From Karalla daura (taxonomy: Eukaryota > Chordata > Actinopteri > Chaetodontiformes > Leiognathidae), in contig CM055211.1 in the NCBI GenBank assembly GCA_029224185.1, forward strand, positions 5,103,564 to 5,167,563: 64,000 nucleotides of DNA. Reading direction: 5' to 3'. Every line of letters begins with the position of its first letter. Positions within the stretch are counted from its first letter, which is position 1. Below are positions 1-11,330 of the stretch, piece by piece. The notes beneath the pieces are model-generated. The model had not been told where the DNA came from and ran no database searches. It saw nothing but the letters and a program-made list of their open reading frames with translations. Made by a program: the position numbers and the translations under genes.

Positions 1-735
1 TAATGATTGTAAAGTGACTGAGATTGTTCTGAGGAGAGAGGCACAATCAACTCTGGAAAAGAGCTCCTCCTCTAAATCCAGGGGAGAACAGATCGAGGGG
101 ACGTCGGATCGTGTCGGATAATCCTGTCAGTATGTTCCCCCCCCCCACCCGACGCTGGGATTTGTGACGCGCATCCCCGGGGATACTCCTTCCTCGCTCC
201 TCCCTCGTCCCTGCTGTTCTCTACCCCTCACCCCCCCCCTTTTTTCTGCCTGTCTTTGTGTAATAGTGTGTGTGTGGGTGTTCCATTTAGGCCCCAGCTC
301 CTCCTCCTCCATGTTCACCTGCACACCTACAAATGTCAAAACACCTACAACTTTTTTTTATCTTTTCGAAAGCTTGTTTTCTTTGGGAATGCTATTTGTC
401 ACTACGTAATGCATGCACACCATCATGGCTTATCAGGTACGTACTCTTCACCCAAATCTGAGGCGTTCTTGGTCCCTCATCTTCATCCTTCTGCCACTGA
501 ATCCCTCAGTTGCTGCGTCAAGGGTGCTTTATCACCAGGGCGCTCTTAGTACTTGTTATTCCCTTTCTATGGGGCTGGGCTATGGCGGTAGCAGATGGCC
601 CCGAGTGTGACAATTCCTCGCCAGTCACTTTGCAGCTTGCAGCTCTGATTCGGAGGAGGGGAAAAAAAAAAGGAAAAAAAATTAACATCTCATTTCAATC
701 AGCTCGCAGATGACAGAGGCTTCATCTGAGAGCTG

Positions 736-910
736 CTTCCTCTCTGGTTTGAATCTTCTCCGTGTGAAGTTCCCATGTTCTCCCTGTGTGTGCGTGGGTT
801 TTCCCCCAGGTGCGCTACTCTCCTCCTGCAGTCAAAAAACACACTCGATCGATCCGAGACCCTCAATCGCCTCTAGGTGCGACTGAGAATGTGTGTGCGT
901 GTGCGTGAGA
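736..910 (+). repeat. tRNA-headed SINE-like repeat, decayed copy 1
   Basis: The stretch from about 750 carries the order of words seen in a very common percomorph interspersed repeat: a GTGTGAAGTTCCCATGTTC core, then CTGTGTGTGCGTGGGTTTTC, then a CTCCTGCAGTCAAAAAACA block, then CAATCGCCTCTAGGTGCGA and a GTGTGTG-rich tail. The copy is diverged and the tRNA-like head is mostly lost. The family assignment comes from memory of the consensus, not from a search. Confidence 0.6.
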
Positions 911-1235
911 CCGGTCCATTGTGCGTCTTTTCTCATTCTTTGCACCAGACATGGAATCGACTTGAAAAAGCCGTTTCTGGTTCTAATATTTTAATTTCAC
1001 GTCTCTAATCGCATCCACTAAGTGCCGTTAATTCAATCACACTTTCGCAGTGTTTTTTTTCTTTCTTTGCAAAAGGACGAGAGTATAAAGGAACAGGCCG
1101 GGGCTGATACAGTAGGAGCTCTGATACAGCGAGTATTTACTGTATCCTTTAACATCGTCACCTCCCACCACGAGGCAGATTCATCTCTATGCAGAGAGAA
1201 CAAATTTTTATGTATATTGAAGCGTTTTCCCAAGC

Positions 1236-1278
1236 ATGTGTGTGTGCATGTGTGTGTGTGCGTGTGCGCGCGTGTGTA
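1236..1278. repeat. imperfect (TG)n microsatellite
   Basis: Alternating TG with CA and CG interruptions. It produces the Cys-Val-rich artefact peptides seen in forward frames here. Confidence 0.9.
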
Positions 1279-1764
1279 TCTTGTGTACAAGAGAAGCGAA
1301 CAAGAACACATGGGGTGTGTGGGCGTCTTCTGGCAAAGAACAGCCACATTGCCTCCTCTACAACAAAGACGAGAAACGCTACATTTCATATCTGCCAGGA
1401 AGATTCTCGGCATAAAAACCCGAGAGTGTCATGAATCCGTCACAAAGTCGGACAATTTGTCGGAGAGGATCTGCGGCGTCTGGTTCGGTTTTTATTCAAA
1501 CTCACACACAGACAAAAAAAAAGGATGGGAACGACCACTAGTTCGCTCGTTTTGGACGTATAGATAGACGGCGCGTTTCGGTGGGTGAATTGTCGTCGGT
1601 GTGGAGTGGTGAGGAATCACACAAGTCTGAAGGCCAAATCCTCGGCTCATCCTCTTTTATTGGAGCGCCTGCTTGTAGAGAAGGACACTGTGTTGAACTT
1701 TCATATGCCTGTTTCTCTTGAGAGGGTGGACAAACACAAATTCGTACAGTCTGCACAGTCTCCG

Positions 1765-1798
<34 letters not shown>
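1765..1798. repeat. (AC)14 microsatellite
   Basis: Perfect AC run from 1765 to 1792, followed by one ATAC interruption. Confidence 0.95.
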
Positions 1799-2010
1799 CC
1801 TGGCTATTGAGTGCAAAGTGAATCATCGTTCCAGACAATATCTTTGTCAAACACTCCGGCCTTGACAGATAGACATCGGCAGATTCGCAGAGCCATGGCA
1901 ACAGTCAAGTGTGAATCCCGCTGATGAGAAGAGTGTTTGTGCTTTGCAGAAATTGGTTGGTTAATTCCTGCCGCGGATGTCTTTCTGCCGAGAATGGGGG
2001 GTGGGGGGGT

Positions 2011-2047
2011 GAAAAAGAAAAAGAAGAAGAAGAAGAAGAAGAAAAAA
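2011..2047. repeat. (GAA)n purine tract
   Basis: A GAAAAA/GAAGAA run immediately follows a G-rich stretch, giving about 60 bases of almost pure purine from roughly 1995 to 2047. Poly-Lys and poly-Glu open frames here are artefacts of the tract. Confidence 0.9.
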
Positions 2048-2339
2048 GCTGCCAACAGTGTGCAGACAGAGGAGAAAGACTCAGAGGAGGAGAAAAGAGG
2101 AGAGAAGGAGTCATTGTTTTCGCACAAAGAGCCAGCGAGAGAGTTCACAATAAGCAACGGAAAAAAAAATCGAGTTTTGTTTTTGTTTGTTTTTTTTCAT
2201 TTATTATCTATTAACGACGATGACAATTCCTCTTCAGCCGTCCTGGACGCGACGTGTTCAATATTCAAATGCACGTCGAGGCCACTTTGGAGACACTCGA
2301 AAACCAAAAGTAACCCGTCGATTACGAGGACAAACGCGC

Positions 2340-2600
2340 TATTTTGTTGATCCCATTTTAATGCCAATTTGACTGTAAGCGGCAAGTAATGGATTACAGT
2401 TTAAACTCTCAAAAGCCCTGCCAGCACCTCCTTTGTCTCCTCAGACGGGGTGAGGAGAGATACACCCACTCCTGGTGTATATTTGCATCTAAATCACATA
2501 TATTTAGAGCGCTGCTCAGGCAAATGTAAGCAGGCAATTCTTGTTTCTTGAAGGAAGATAATTAACATATTTGTCTATTTCTCCTCTGCCAGCGGAAAAA
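2340..2600. promoter_or_regulatory. candidate conserved non-coding element
   Basis: Complex, non-repetitive sequence containing words typical of vertebrate developmental enhancers: GGATTA near 2391, an octamer-like ATTTGCAT near 2480, and GATAATTAACATATTTGTC near 2560. No splice sites bound it and no frame gives a recognisable protein. Calling it regulatory rests on texture only. It could equally be neutral unique sequence. Confidence 0.2.
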
Positions 2601-2805
2601 ATGCAACACGGGCTCCTCGCAAACCCGGGCATCCTGAATGGATGCGTTCGGGATGCGAGAGAGCGATTCCCAGGAAAAATATGTCTATGTAAAATGAGGG
2701 GAAAATGTGATAAAATGGCACCCGAACGCAGGCAGTACACACAGTCACTTAGGACAAGAGTCAACAAAAGCTGAGCGTGGGTGGAAGTGGTGAAGAGGCA
2801 GAAAT

Positions 2806-2847
2806 GGAGGAGGAGGAGGAGGAGGAGGCGGAGGAGGAGGAGGCGGC
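2806..2847. repeat. (GGA)n trinucleotide repeat
   Basis: GGA/AGG repeat with GGC interruptions. Confidence 0.9.
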
Positions 2848-3084
2848 AGGTGATGAAGAAGAAAGGCTGCTCGACAGTTTCCAGATCAGGTTTTCTGATG
2901 CCACGTTATCTAACAAACAGGAAGGGTGTCAGATGAACGAGTGATTGGCTTTTTTTTTTCCTTTTTCTTTTTCTTTTATCACGTTAACAGCCAGAAATGA
3001 GTGAATGATGAAGTTGTGAAGCGTGGAACAGATGAGAGAGAGGGAGTCTGCAGGATCGGCGCCGGCCGTACTTGTGTAAGTCTG

Positions 3085-3185
3085 ACTCCAATGCAAATTG
3101 CCTCACGCACTCTTTAATTTGTGATTTATTACGTGCACATTTCAGTGCGTTTACATCATAGCGTTTCTGGGAGTTGTGGACCCGT
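3085..3185. promoter_or_regulatory. candidate regulatory element with octamer motif
   Basis: A perfect POU octamer ATGCAAAT at 3091-3098 is followed by TTTAATTTG and by TTTATTACG, a HOX/CDX-like word, within 50 bases. The clustering is suggestive, but short motifs occur by chance in 64 kb. Confidence 0.2.
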
Positions 3186-4308
3186 GCGAGACCGTTTTAG
3201 ACTTGTAATTTCCCCCCCCTCCTGTTTGGATCCGATCGTCTCTGAACATCATGATCATTTAATCTAGTCTGTACGAGCTGCACCGATACGAGGTGATGCA
3301 GCGCGGACCAAACTGATTTATTGGAGAGAGGGAGAGAGAGGAAAGAAAAAAAAAAGATTTGCCAACAAAAATGCATTCTGATATTTGCTCACATGCTGTG
3401 ACTTGAGCTGGGAAAGAAAAATACTGCTGGAAGCGGAGAGTCCTGGATAAATGGCTCCAGAGAAATGAATAAACAGTGTGATGTGGTAAAAGCAGGTGAA
3501 TAGGAGGATAATTTGGCGAAAAGTAATGGATAAATCGTTGAAATGACTGAAGGATAAATGGATGGATGAGAGGTGGAGTTCCTGATTTACACTTGAAGAG
3601 TGCGACAGTGCGACCACTCCGGTTTGATGTGCAGAACATACACTTATCATCATCTTTTTACTTATTTATGTATTATTATGTAAGGAAATGAGAAACGGCA
3701 CCAATTAGGGAGGAAATGAGCCATAGACCCATGGAGCCTGTATTAAAATAACCATATTTGTATCATGAATAAACATTGATGTCACTTTCTTTTATTTTTC
3801 AATCCCTCCATCTAAAACTGGGAATTGCTGTTTGGCTCCGCCTATTTTCTGTCTAATGACAAATGGGGGGGGGGGGGCAAAATGGCAATATCCAGGTAAG
3901 AGCTTCTCAATATCTCAACACCTATTGGTGACATCATGGAGATATTGTCCATCTGTGCGGACTTTGGTTCCAATTGTTGCTCGTTTTTCTTTCATCTTAT
4001 TACATTTTCTTAAAATCCCTGCTTCCTGTTCGCTGCTCAAAACCCTGGTTACCCATTTTTCAGTGCATCATCCTTTCAAAACCCAGAGCTGCACTTTTGC
4101 CGGACACAGTGTCTGCGACACGGAGAGAAAGTTGAAGGAAAAGCCACAAAAATCTGACCCTTTGTCCGCTCCGAGTGTCAGAATGGGACGCGAGCCCGGC
4201 GAGGGAGAACATCTCTGTGCCGCAGAGAGCCCATCTCTCCGAGCGCATTCAGCCGCCTCGCAAAGTCAACTCCGCAACTAGTCACGACTCACATCCACAC
4301 TTGTGTGA

Positions 4309-4340
4309 GTGTGTGTCAGTGTGTGTGTGTGTGTGTGTGT
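4309..4340. repeat. (GT)n microsatellite
   Basis: GT repeat with two early interruptions. The final 22 bases are perfect. Confidence 0.95.
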
Positions 4341-4850
4341 AGGCTGGGTAGGAACTCGCCCTCCTATTGAACAGCCCACACCTGTATGTGGACGTGTAGA
4401 GGAGCGAGTGAAAACAGCAGAGTCACAGTGTCAGCAGAAGGGTATGATGATAATAAAAAGAGATACGGAGCGGGAGGGATGATGGGAGAAAACAGGAAAC
4501 CATAGCCAAACCTGTGAAAAGATCAGCACTGCTATGAATAAACATGAACAGCACAGCCCACGCCGATCTCTCCTCTTTACCCCTCTTAAACACACATATC
4601 AGCACACACACACGCACACATGCTCGATATTTCTTTCTTATCCCTCTCTCTCTCTCTGTTTCTCGCGCACATGTACAGGGAGACTCTAAAAATGCACCGA
4701 CGTGAGCAACGCTCCAACTCCAAAGAGTCGATGTTTGCGGGTCACAGGTTCTCAGAAACAAAAAGAGGCGCGGCTGAAATCCAGGATCCGTCGCTCTTTC
4801 TCGGCCGCGTTTCCAGGATGGTTTCTGAGAGAACGTGAGCTGGAGGGGGA

Positions 4851-4873
4851 AGAGAGAGAGAGAGAGAGAGAGA
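4851..4873. repeat. (AG)n microsatellite
   Basis: Perfect AG run of 23 bases. Confidence 0.95.
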
Positions 4874-5010
4874 ATCAATAGTGCCCGGGCGAACTGTCGA
4901 GTTTTTCCCTTGTTCTAACTTTGGCTAAATTAAGGGTCACGCCGTGCACTCCTCCTCCTGTGTAAAGTAGCGGGGTCAAGTGTGAGGAGTTTGGCTTTCT
5001 GGATTTAAAT

Positions 5011-5068
5011 AAACACACACACGCACACACACGCACACACACGCATGTGTGTGCACGCACACACACAC
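5011..5068. repeat. (AC)n microsatellite with ACGC interruptions
   Basis: AC repeat broken by ACGC and by a central ATGTGTGTGCAC, which reverses phase and makes a small internal palindrome. Confidence 0.95.
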
Positions 5069-5257
5069 TTCTCTTTTCCAAAGTAAGATCTTCTCCCATC
5101 AAGCGCTGCAGTTGCCACGGCAACGGCTGGAGAGCAGTCATAGGTGGGTGGCGATGCCCGGCAGCGATCCGTCTGGAGGGCTCTCATTGGCCTCTTCACG
5201 GTTTCCCACAATCCTTTGCTGCCTTGCTCCTCTAATACCACCGACCTCCCCCCTCCG

Positions 5258-5288
5258 CACACACAAACACACGCACACACACACACAC
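5258..5288. repeat. (AC)n microsatellite
   Basis: Interrupted CA repeat, second of three alternating CA/GT tracts between 5.0 and 5.4 kb. Confidence 0.95.
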
Positions 5289-5337
5289 GATCCCTCTCTG
5301 ATTCTGACCCACTGAGGAGGTTGGAGAGGAGGTCAAA

Positions 5338-5408
5338 GTGTGTGCGTGTGTGTAGGCGTGTACATGTGTGAGGAGCATGTGTTTTTCTGTGTGTGTGTGT
5401 GTGTGTGT
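5338..5408. repeat. (GT)n microsatellite, opposite orientation
   Basis: GT-rich stretch ending in a perfect 20-base GT run at 5389-5408. It is complementary in sense to the CA tracts at 5011 and 5258. Confidence 0.95.
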
Positions 5409-6334
5409 TTAACATATAGGCGATGATCTTGCCTCACGTGAAGCACTAAGCGACAGCTCTGACGGGACGAGAGACGCAGAGTAAGTTAAGTGGGCGAGAG
5501 AGAGAGAGAGTAAAACAGTAAAAGCTATTACAGCGAGAAACGATAATTATGGGCAAAGAGGTGGAGGGGGGAAGAAAAAAAAACAAGTTTTCAGGGTGTG
5601 AGTTGAATGCGAATCCCGAAGAAAACGGAGAAAAAGCAGCACGGCTTGAGAGAAACTTTGAAAAGATATGCGAGGACACAACGAGTGTGTGCCTGGATTT
5701 CTATAGCGTGAATGGATGAGCGCTGACACTGTAAAAGGGACCGAGACCAAAAGAGAAAGGAAAAAAAAAAACCTTGGCGTTGTTGAATGACGAAGAAAGA
5801 GTTCTGACACACCGTCACCTCCTCATTCATGTATGGATGTCAACTCTTAACATGCAGCCGAACCTGAACAGAGGAAGACTGTGACTGCAGGTAGAATGGA
5901 AAATGTCTTCACTTTGATGAAGAAATTACACAGTCTGGTGCCAGGCTTGTGCAGAAATGAATCCGTAATGTTCCCACACCAAAGATAAGATTGTAACGGG
6001 GGGCTATGTGGAAAGAGAACATGGATAAATACCTCTTTTAACTACGCTAGGTCCCCTTTGAGCTCATATACAGGACTGTATGTTCAGAGTGAATCTTCCT
6101 CGATGCAACAAGTGCCACCGATTGGTTCTCAGCTTCCTCTGTGAAACCGGATCGTTCCCGATCCCCCAGCTTCTTTGACCTCAGGTGAAGGTGGTTGGAG
6201 GTGGTCCCCCGGATCTTCCCTCTCTCTTCCCAGGCCCTTTTACGGACTAAACGAGGTCCCGGGTGATTTAATGGTGTCTGTCTCTGTCCAGAGCCAGGGT
6301 GGGATTCTCATCATCCCTTCCCTGCAGCCTTGAG

Positions 6335-6358
6335 CACACACACACACACACACACACA
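6335..6358. repeat. (CA)12 microsatellite
   Basis: Perfect CA run. Confidence 0.95.
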
Positions 6359-6847
6359 TACTCCACATCCTAAAGCTATATATGTAGAGCATACGTCCAG
6401 CCCTCGTGCATCTGCTTCCTCTCTTTTTTTAGCATCTCGGAGAGAGCGTCGACAGCCGTTTCTCCTCCGAGTTCCAACAACTGCACTTTTGAGGAGTATC
6501 TGGTAAAACAGCGTTGGATAAAATCTCATTAGTAGCAGCTTTAACTCAGCCATTACCTCTGTAATTTACGATGATTGCCGCCACTTCCTCAAACTATTTT
6601 TTCAGGCCATTATGCAGCCTAATCAAGGAAAATTCATCACTTCTAAGCAGTGTGCAGTCCTGACATTTTCTCTTGATTTTTCTTTTTTTTTCCACATGCA
6701 GCATTTGTTTTTTTTTTGCTTTATCAGTTGTGCAAGAGGTGCTGTAATTTTCCCTCACGGCTCGTTGTTGGTCCGTAGATGTTTTGTTTTTTTTCCGTCT
6801 TTCTCTCCGTCTTTTGAGGTGCCGCAGGCAAAATATATGCCCTGAAA

Positions 6848-6873
6848 ACACACACACACACACGCACACACAC
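6848..6873. repeat. (AC)n microsatellite
   Basis: AC repeat with a single ACGC interruption. Confidence 0.95.
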
Positions 6874-7307
6874 TTTAGCTTATTGCGGCTGCAGCTTTTT
6901 AAGAGCCTACATATTGTGTTTCTCAGGGTGAAGGTGCCAGGGAGCAGATTCGGCATTATGCTTTATTCAATATAGCGTCTCCGGCGAATTCCGAGGTGAG
7001 CCCGGTGATATTTGCGCTGCTGATGCCCCGTGATCCACGCCGGCCAGGCTGGAAAATGTGTCGGCGGGAGGGCGAGGGAGGGTCGGGGAGGGAGTGGGAG
7101 ACATTTTCTTGAATGTATTTTGGTTGGTGCCCACGGTTTCCCACGGCGGGGTGGTCGACGGGTGTCCGGTTTCAGGTAGCCGTTCCCAGAACGTGAGCTG
7201 TGGAGCGCCGGGAGCCATACCGGGACACTCGGGGATCAGTTAAATTCCCGGCATTCCTCGCATAGCCCCTTTGAGGGGAAAGCAAATAGAGAGGGGGTTT
7301 AACGCAA

Positions 7308-7356
7308 CCCCCCCCCCCCCCCCCTCCCTCATCACACACACACACACACACACACA
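7308..7356. repeat. C17 tract followed by (CA)12
   Basis: C homopolymer at 7308-7324, then TCCCTCAT, then CA repeat at 7333-7356. Confidence 0.95.
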
Positions 7357-7603
7357 GACTGCCCTCTCACACCTCCACACAGGCCGAGGAAGGGAAACGC
7401 ACAGCGTTGGTATCAGGGCTTATCACAAGATAACAGCGGTACCATGCAGGGCCGGGGTCAACTCCCTGTAATTCACTTACAGTAGGAACAGCAGGAAAAA
7501 AACGAGGGGATTTTCTTTAAGAAGCTTCACACTTCTAAACAATGAAGTTCCTGTTATCATGTGAACCGGGCGGTAATTGAAAGGACAGCATATGTCTGAG
7601 GAG

Positions 7604-7632
7604 CCCTGTCCCGTCCTGTCCTGTCCTGTCCG
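7604..7632. repeat. (CCTGT)n pentanucleotide repeat
   Basis: About five copies of CCTGT with a CCCGT variant, followed by a short GCCA repeat. Confidence 0.85.
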
Positions 7633-8189
7633 GCCTGTTTTAGCCAGCCAGCCAGTCGCAGGAAAATATTGATTTATTTTTCTTTTTTTCTCCCCCATCT
7701 GCGATCCGGCTTGAAAAACACAGATTCAATCAGTTTTAGAGCACGGCGACCTTGCAGACACTTCTGCAGGCAACATAATAAAAGTCATCAGGAGTCCATT
7801 CTGGTCTCCGCAGAGGGAGAAACTCAGCTGATGTGTGGGTGGTCAGCAAGCTGCAGGATAGAAACTTGGACGGCGGAAGAGACGGTCACGGTCGCCGCCG
7901 AGGTTTCAGACCGTTTTTTTTTTCTTCCATTTTAATTCACTCCGAGTGCAAAAGGAGTCGATTCCAGCTGTTCAGAGTTTTCCAAAAAGCCGGGACGCCG
8001 CAGCCTCCGACTTGGGAGGACGCAAGAAGGAACTTGCTCGGAGAATGCGCTCGGCCTTTGATGTCAGACGTGAACCCGTGAACTCGCACGTTTCCCGTTT
8101 GGGAGGCCACCCAGGAGGGGGCGCTGTTTTGATACGTCTGTCGAAAAAAGATCTTTAGAGGTAGATACTGGAGTTAACAAAATTACCCA

Positions 8190-8302
8190 AGTTACCTGGA
8201 GAAAACACATATAGTCATGCAAATTCCACACGGGAAAGGCCCTCGGTCCAGCTGAGATTTCAAGTGGGTTTCGAGTCCTGCGGTATGGCAACAGTGCTAT
8301 TC
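8190..8302 (-). repeat. tRNA-headed SINE-like repeat, copy 2 (minus)
   Basis: Read on the minus strand, the order is the B-box-like head (plus-strand GTTTCGAGTCCTGC), a GGGAAAGGCCCTCGG block, then the CATGCAAATTCCACAC core and ACCTGGAGAAAACACA. The end near 8300 matches the start of the family (TGGCAACAGTGCTATTCAC on the plus strand). The 3' half is missing. Assignment is from memory of the family consensus. Confidence 0.7.
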
Positions 8303-8860
8303 ACAGTTCAGTGGTATACAAAGACCTCTGATGAGGTCCTTCCTCCATTAGCAGCACTAGTATACTCACAGAAACCCAGTGATGGAGCTCAAAGTAGAAG
8401 AACACCCAAACTTCACTTCACAGGAAGGCCCCATGTGGGCCCCATTGGTCCTCCTTCATTCTAAGATTTGTATGACCACCCACAACTAGAAAATGTCACT
8501 TTTAAACCGTACAAATGTCTATAGAGCAGTCGTTAGTGGCACAGGTGTCGGGCCCGACAAAGCCTGACTGTGCCACCTCTCGGCATGCCGCCCCTCCGCG
8601 TCTACATCGAGTTAGATCTTGTGTGATATTATGCAGAGAGGAGGAAGCGCTCGGCTAACTTTAAGTGGTGGGTATGGCGTGATGCCGGCGGCGGTGGCGG
8701 CGGCGGTCGCACAGATGCAATCAGCAGCTACTGTAACTGCCCACAAGCTGCAAAGAGAGGAGAGGACTCATCCAGCCCGGTTAGTCACAGCAGGAATGTG
8801 GGGTTACTGACTAATGGGCTCGCTCAGCGCTGAATTTTAAGTGGCTCGACTTGGACAACA

Positions 8861-8962
8861 CCCCCCCCCACCCCCCCCCCCCCCCCCCCCCTTCCTCCAC
8901 CTCCCCCCCACCCCCCACTCCACCACCACCACCACCAACCAACCCACCCACCCACCCACCCG
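8861..8962. repeat. C-rich block: C9, C21, (CCA)n, (CCCA)n
   Basis: Nine Cs at 8861-8869, 21 Cs at 8871-8891, then CCTCC/CCACC and ending in CCCA repeats. The G-rich complement has many runs of three or more Gs, so G-quadruplex formation is plausible. The overlapping poly-Pro and poly-Gly open frames are artefacts. Confidence 0.95.
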
Positions 8963-9060
8963 ACAGACAATGGCAGATTATTACACTGCTTGACAGGTTT
9001 GGACAGAGGCAATTTCAAGCATTCGTGCATACGAAGCCGACAGATTATTACACTTGAAGA

Positions 9061-9120
9061 TGGATAGATAGATAGATGGGTAGATAGATAGATGGATAGA
9101 TAGATAGATGGATAGATAGA
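9061..9120. repeat. (GATA)n/(GGAT)n tetranucleotide repeat
   Basis: Mixed GATA and GATG units, about 15 copies. Confidence 0.95.
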
Positions 9121-10393
9121 ATCATCAAGGACTCACATCATGGCGCCGCCTACGCTGTTTGATTGACAGGCGATGTGTGGAAAGTGCAGTGCAAACAGCC
9201 AGAAATGGATGAGCTCACCACGCCAGACGGAACAAACACGGCAAATAAACAACACCGAGGAAACCGGAGAAACCTAGCAGAGGGTTACATCGACGGGACT
9301 TTTTAACCCCCCCCCCAGTCGCAACTCTTTCTTAAGTATCAGCTGTCCAAGCTGGATGGGAAAGTGACAAGGTTTATACGGTTTAGTTTTTCTTCGTCAG
9401 TTCTACCCCGAGCGTCTGTGAGATCTGTCATGACAAAACTCGTCCCAGAATGTCGTCGCAAAGCGACACAATGGCATGGTGTTCTCCAGGAATCGATCCC
9501 GAGCCGGACAGCTTTCCCCCAGCTGGGATTCTAGCTGTCACATGTTGCAGTGTGTGGCACTGGGAATGTGCATGGGGAGGATTCACACGCAGCATCAGTG
9601 TGTGTGTGTGAATACCGCTGAATACTGCATACCAACTGCAAACGACGCACAAAACTGCTCGGCAACATTCATCCGAAGGCTCAGTGCAACTTCTACATCT
9701 GTCGGCCAGTCTGCCGTCTTCTGCATTATGCTAATTCAGTTGTTTTGTTTTTTGCTTTTTTAGTTTTTTTTGTTTAGTTTTGTTTTGTGATTTAAAACAT
9801 GAAGCTATCTGCAATGGAAATTCACCAGACAGAGTTTAAGAAAGGCTGGAGATAAGTGAAATTAATCACCGCATCCATAATTTATACTTTTTGGGTTTTT
9901 CTTTTTTTTTTCTTCTAAAGCGAGCCTCGTTTTTTTCTCTGCACTCTTTGTTCTCTACTGCCCCTCAGCGACGAGAAGGGGGTATTACAGCAGCTCTTCA
10001 CGCCTCTGCCAAGGTTGTTACTGCGCAGTTTAAAGCTCTCATACACTGAGTGCAAATCACACAAAGCTTCTCTGTTCCATCCATTTTTATTCCACATACG
10101 AAAAGCTTATCGTATCCTCTCATCCAATGTGTATTACTAGACACTTATCTTTCTTATCTAAAAGTTCTCATGATGTAAGGATCCGCTTGAGTTTAAAATG
10201 AAATGAATTAATTGTCAGTACCTTTAAAAAACTGGATGCCATCGTGCACACTTGAAACGTGGGATGCAACGTTGAGTCAAGTGGTCTGCCTCCCTCTAGT
10301 GTCTGTGGAGCAAACTGAGGAGGAAACTGCAGGAATCTGCTTTTTTAAAAAATAAATAAATAAAAGTGTCATTTTAGGTCAAGGCATGCTGAG

Positions 10394-10434
10394 AAACACA
10401 CAACACGCATGTAACACATGCGTGTTGTGTGTTT
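10394..10434. other. perfect 18-bp inverted repeat with 5-nt loop
   Basis: The left arm AAACACACAACACGCATG (10394-10411) and right arm CATGCGTGTTGTGTGTTT (10417-10434) are exact reverse complements around the loop TAACA. The bases just outside (G on both sides) do not pair. The arms are not pure CA repeat. As RNA it would form a stable hairpin, but it is short for a microRNA precursor. No transposon target duplication was seen around it. Confidence 0.85.
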
Positions 10435-10991
10435 GTTTCACATCTGAAAAAACAACCAAAAAAAGACAATTTGGACATTCTTTATTATGTTATTTAGTTG
10501 AATACAAACCTTCCCTCTCAGTGTAGAAACATGTAGACATTTTACTACTTAATGGCATCTTGAGTGCACACTTAAATGCGTTAAAAGCAAACTGAATTTA
10601 ATTCATTTACCCAAGAACATCAGCTTTTTATTATTTTTTACACCAAAACAAGTGGGATTCTTGTCTGAAACGTTTGCGGGCGCTATATTTTTAGGGGCCC
10701 TGTGCGGTACGTGCCACTTTAAAGGTGGAGGTGACTCTAATGGCACTCGAATTAGCATTTAAGTGGTGATCACGTTGTGCGAGAGAGGCTGGAAACAGCT
10801 CTGACATTTATGGGTGTCAACTCCTAAAAGGCACGTTTTTCTTACCTGTCACACGCTGTGCTTTCGAGACACAGTCCTCCGGTCCGCCACTGGGAGGCGC
10901 TGTACATCTTCACAACCCGGCCTCGCCTCTGCTCCTCTGTCACTCTTTCTCAAATATCTCTTGTTTTGATCATATTAAGCCCCTGCTCCTC

Positions 10992-11051
10992 TTTCTCTCT
11001 CTCTCTCTCATACACACACACACTCACACACACACACACACACACACACAC
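10992..11051. repeat. (CT)n then (CA)n compound microsatellite
   Basis: CT repeat followed by a CA repeat interrupted once by CACT. Confidence 0.95.
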
Positions 11052-11297
11052 TGATAACCGCTTCATCTGCTACTTTCTGGGACAAACTCCCTGCAGATCT
11101 CTCCCAAATACAAACCAGCAGTGGAGTTAAAAACAAAAGCAGCAAATGGCCTCCACATGGGCCTCATCACTTTGCATATCTGGCCTCCTCGCCCAGGTGC
11201 TGTGACGTTTTGTTTCTTTTTCTTTCTGTTGTTGATCACCTTTTTTTGTGAATGCGTCCGAATTCTCAATATTTACAGGCCACGGAGCTGCAGCTCA

Positions 11298-11298
11298 G

Positions 11299-11329
<31 letters not shown>

Positions 11330-11330
11330 T
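11298..11330. repeat. (TC)n followed by T10
   Basis: TC run to 11320 followed directly by ten Ts. Confidence 0.9.

Larger units (their letters stand above)
1..3300. other. non-coding unique sequence with simple repeats
   Basis: No recognisable exon or protein family was found on either strand. The interval holds a decayed SINE-like copy (736-910), TG, AC, GAA and GGA simple repeats, and two blocks of complex AT-rich sequence (about 2340-2600 and 3085-3185) that look more like regulatory DNA than repeat. The open frames between 1022 and 2350 run through the TG, AC and GAA tracts, so they read as low-complexity peptides and are not taken as genes. Confidence 0.6.
3300..8190. other. non-coding sequence rich in CA/GT microsatellites
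   Basis: No exon was recognised. The interval holds a G13 tract (3865-3877), GT, AG, AC and CA microsatellites, a 17-base C run with adjacent CA repeat (7308-7356), and a short pentanucleotide CCTGT repeat (7604-7632). The remaining sequence is complex and unassigned. The forward open frame starting at 3832 begins by an ordinary ATG but resembles nothing known. Confidence 0.55.

Noticed and set aside
9440..9560. Possible tRNA or SINE head (GAATCGATCCCGAG)
   Set aside because: No A-box at the right distance, no cloverleaf arms could be paired by eye, and no further words of the SINE family are present.
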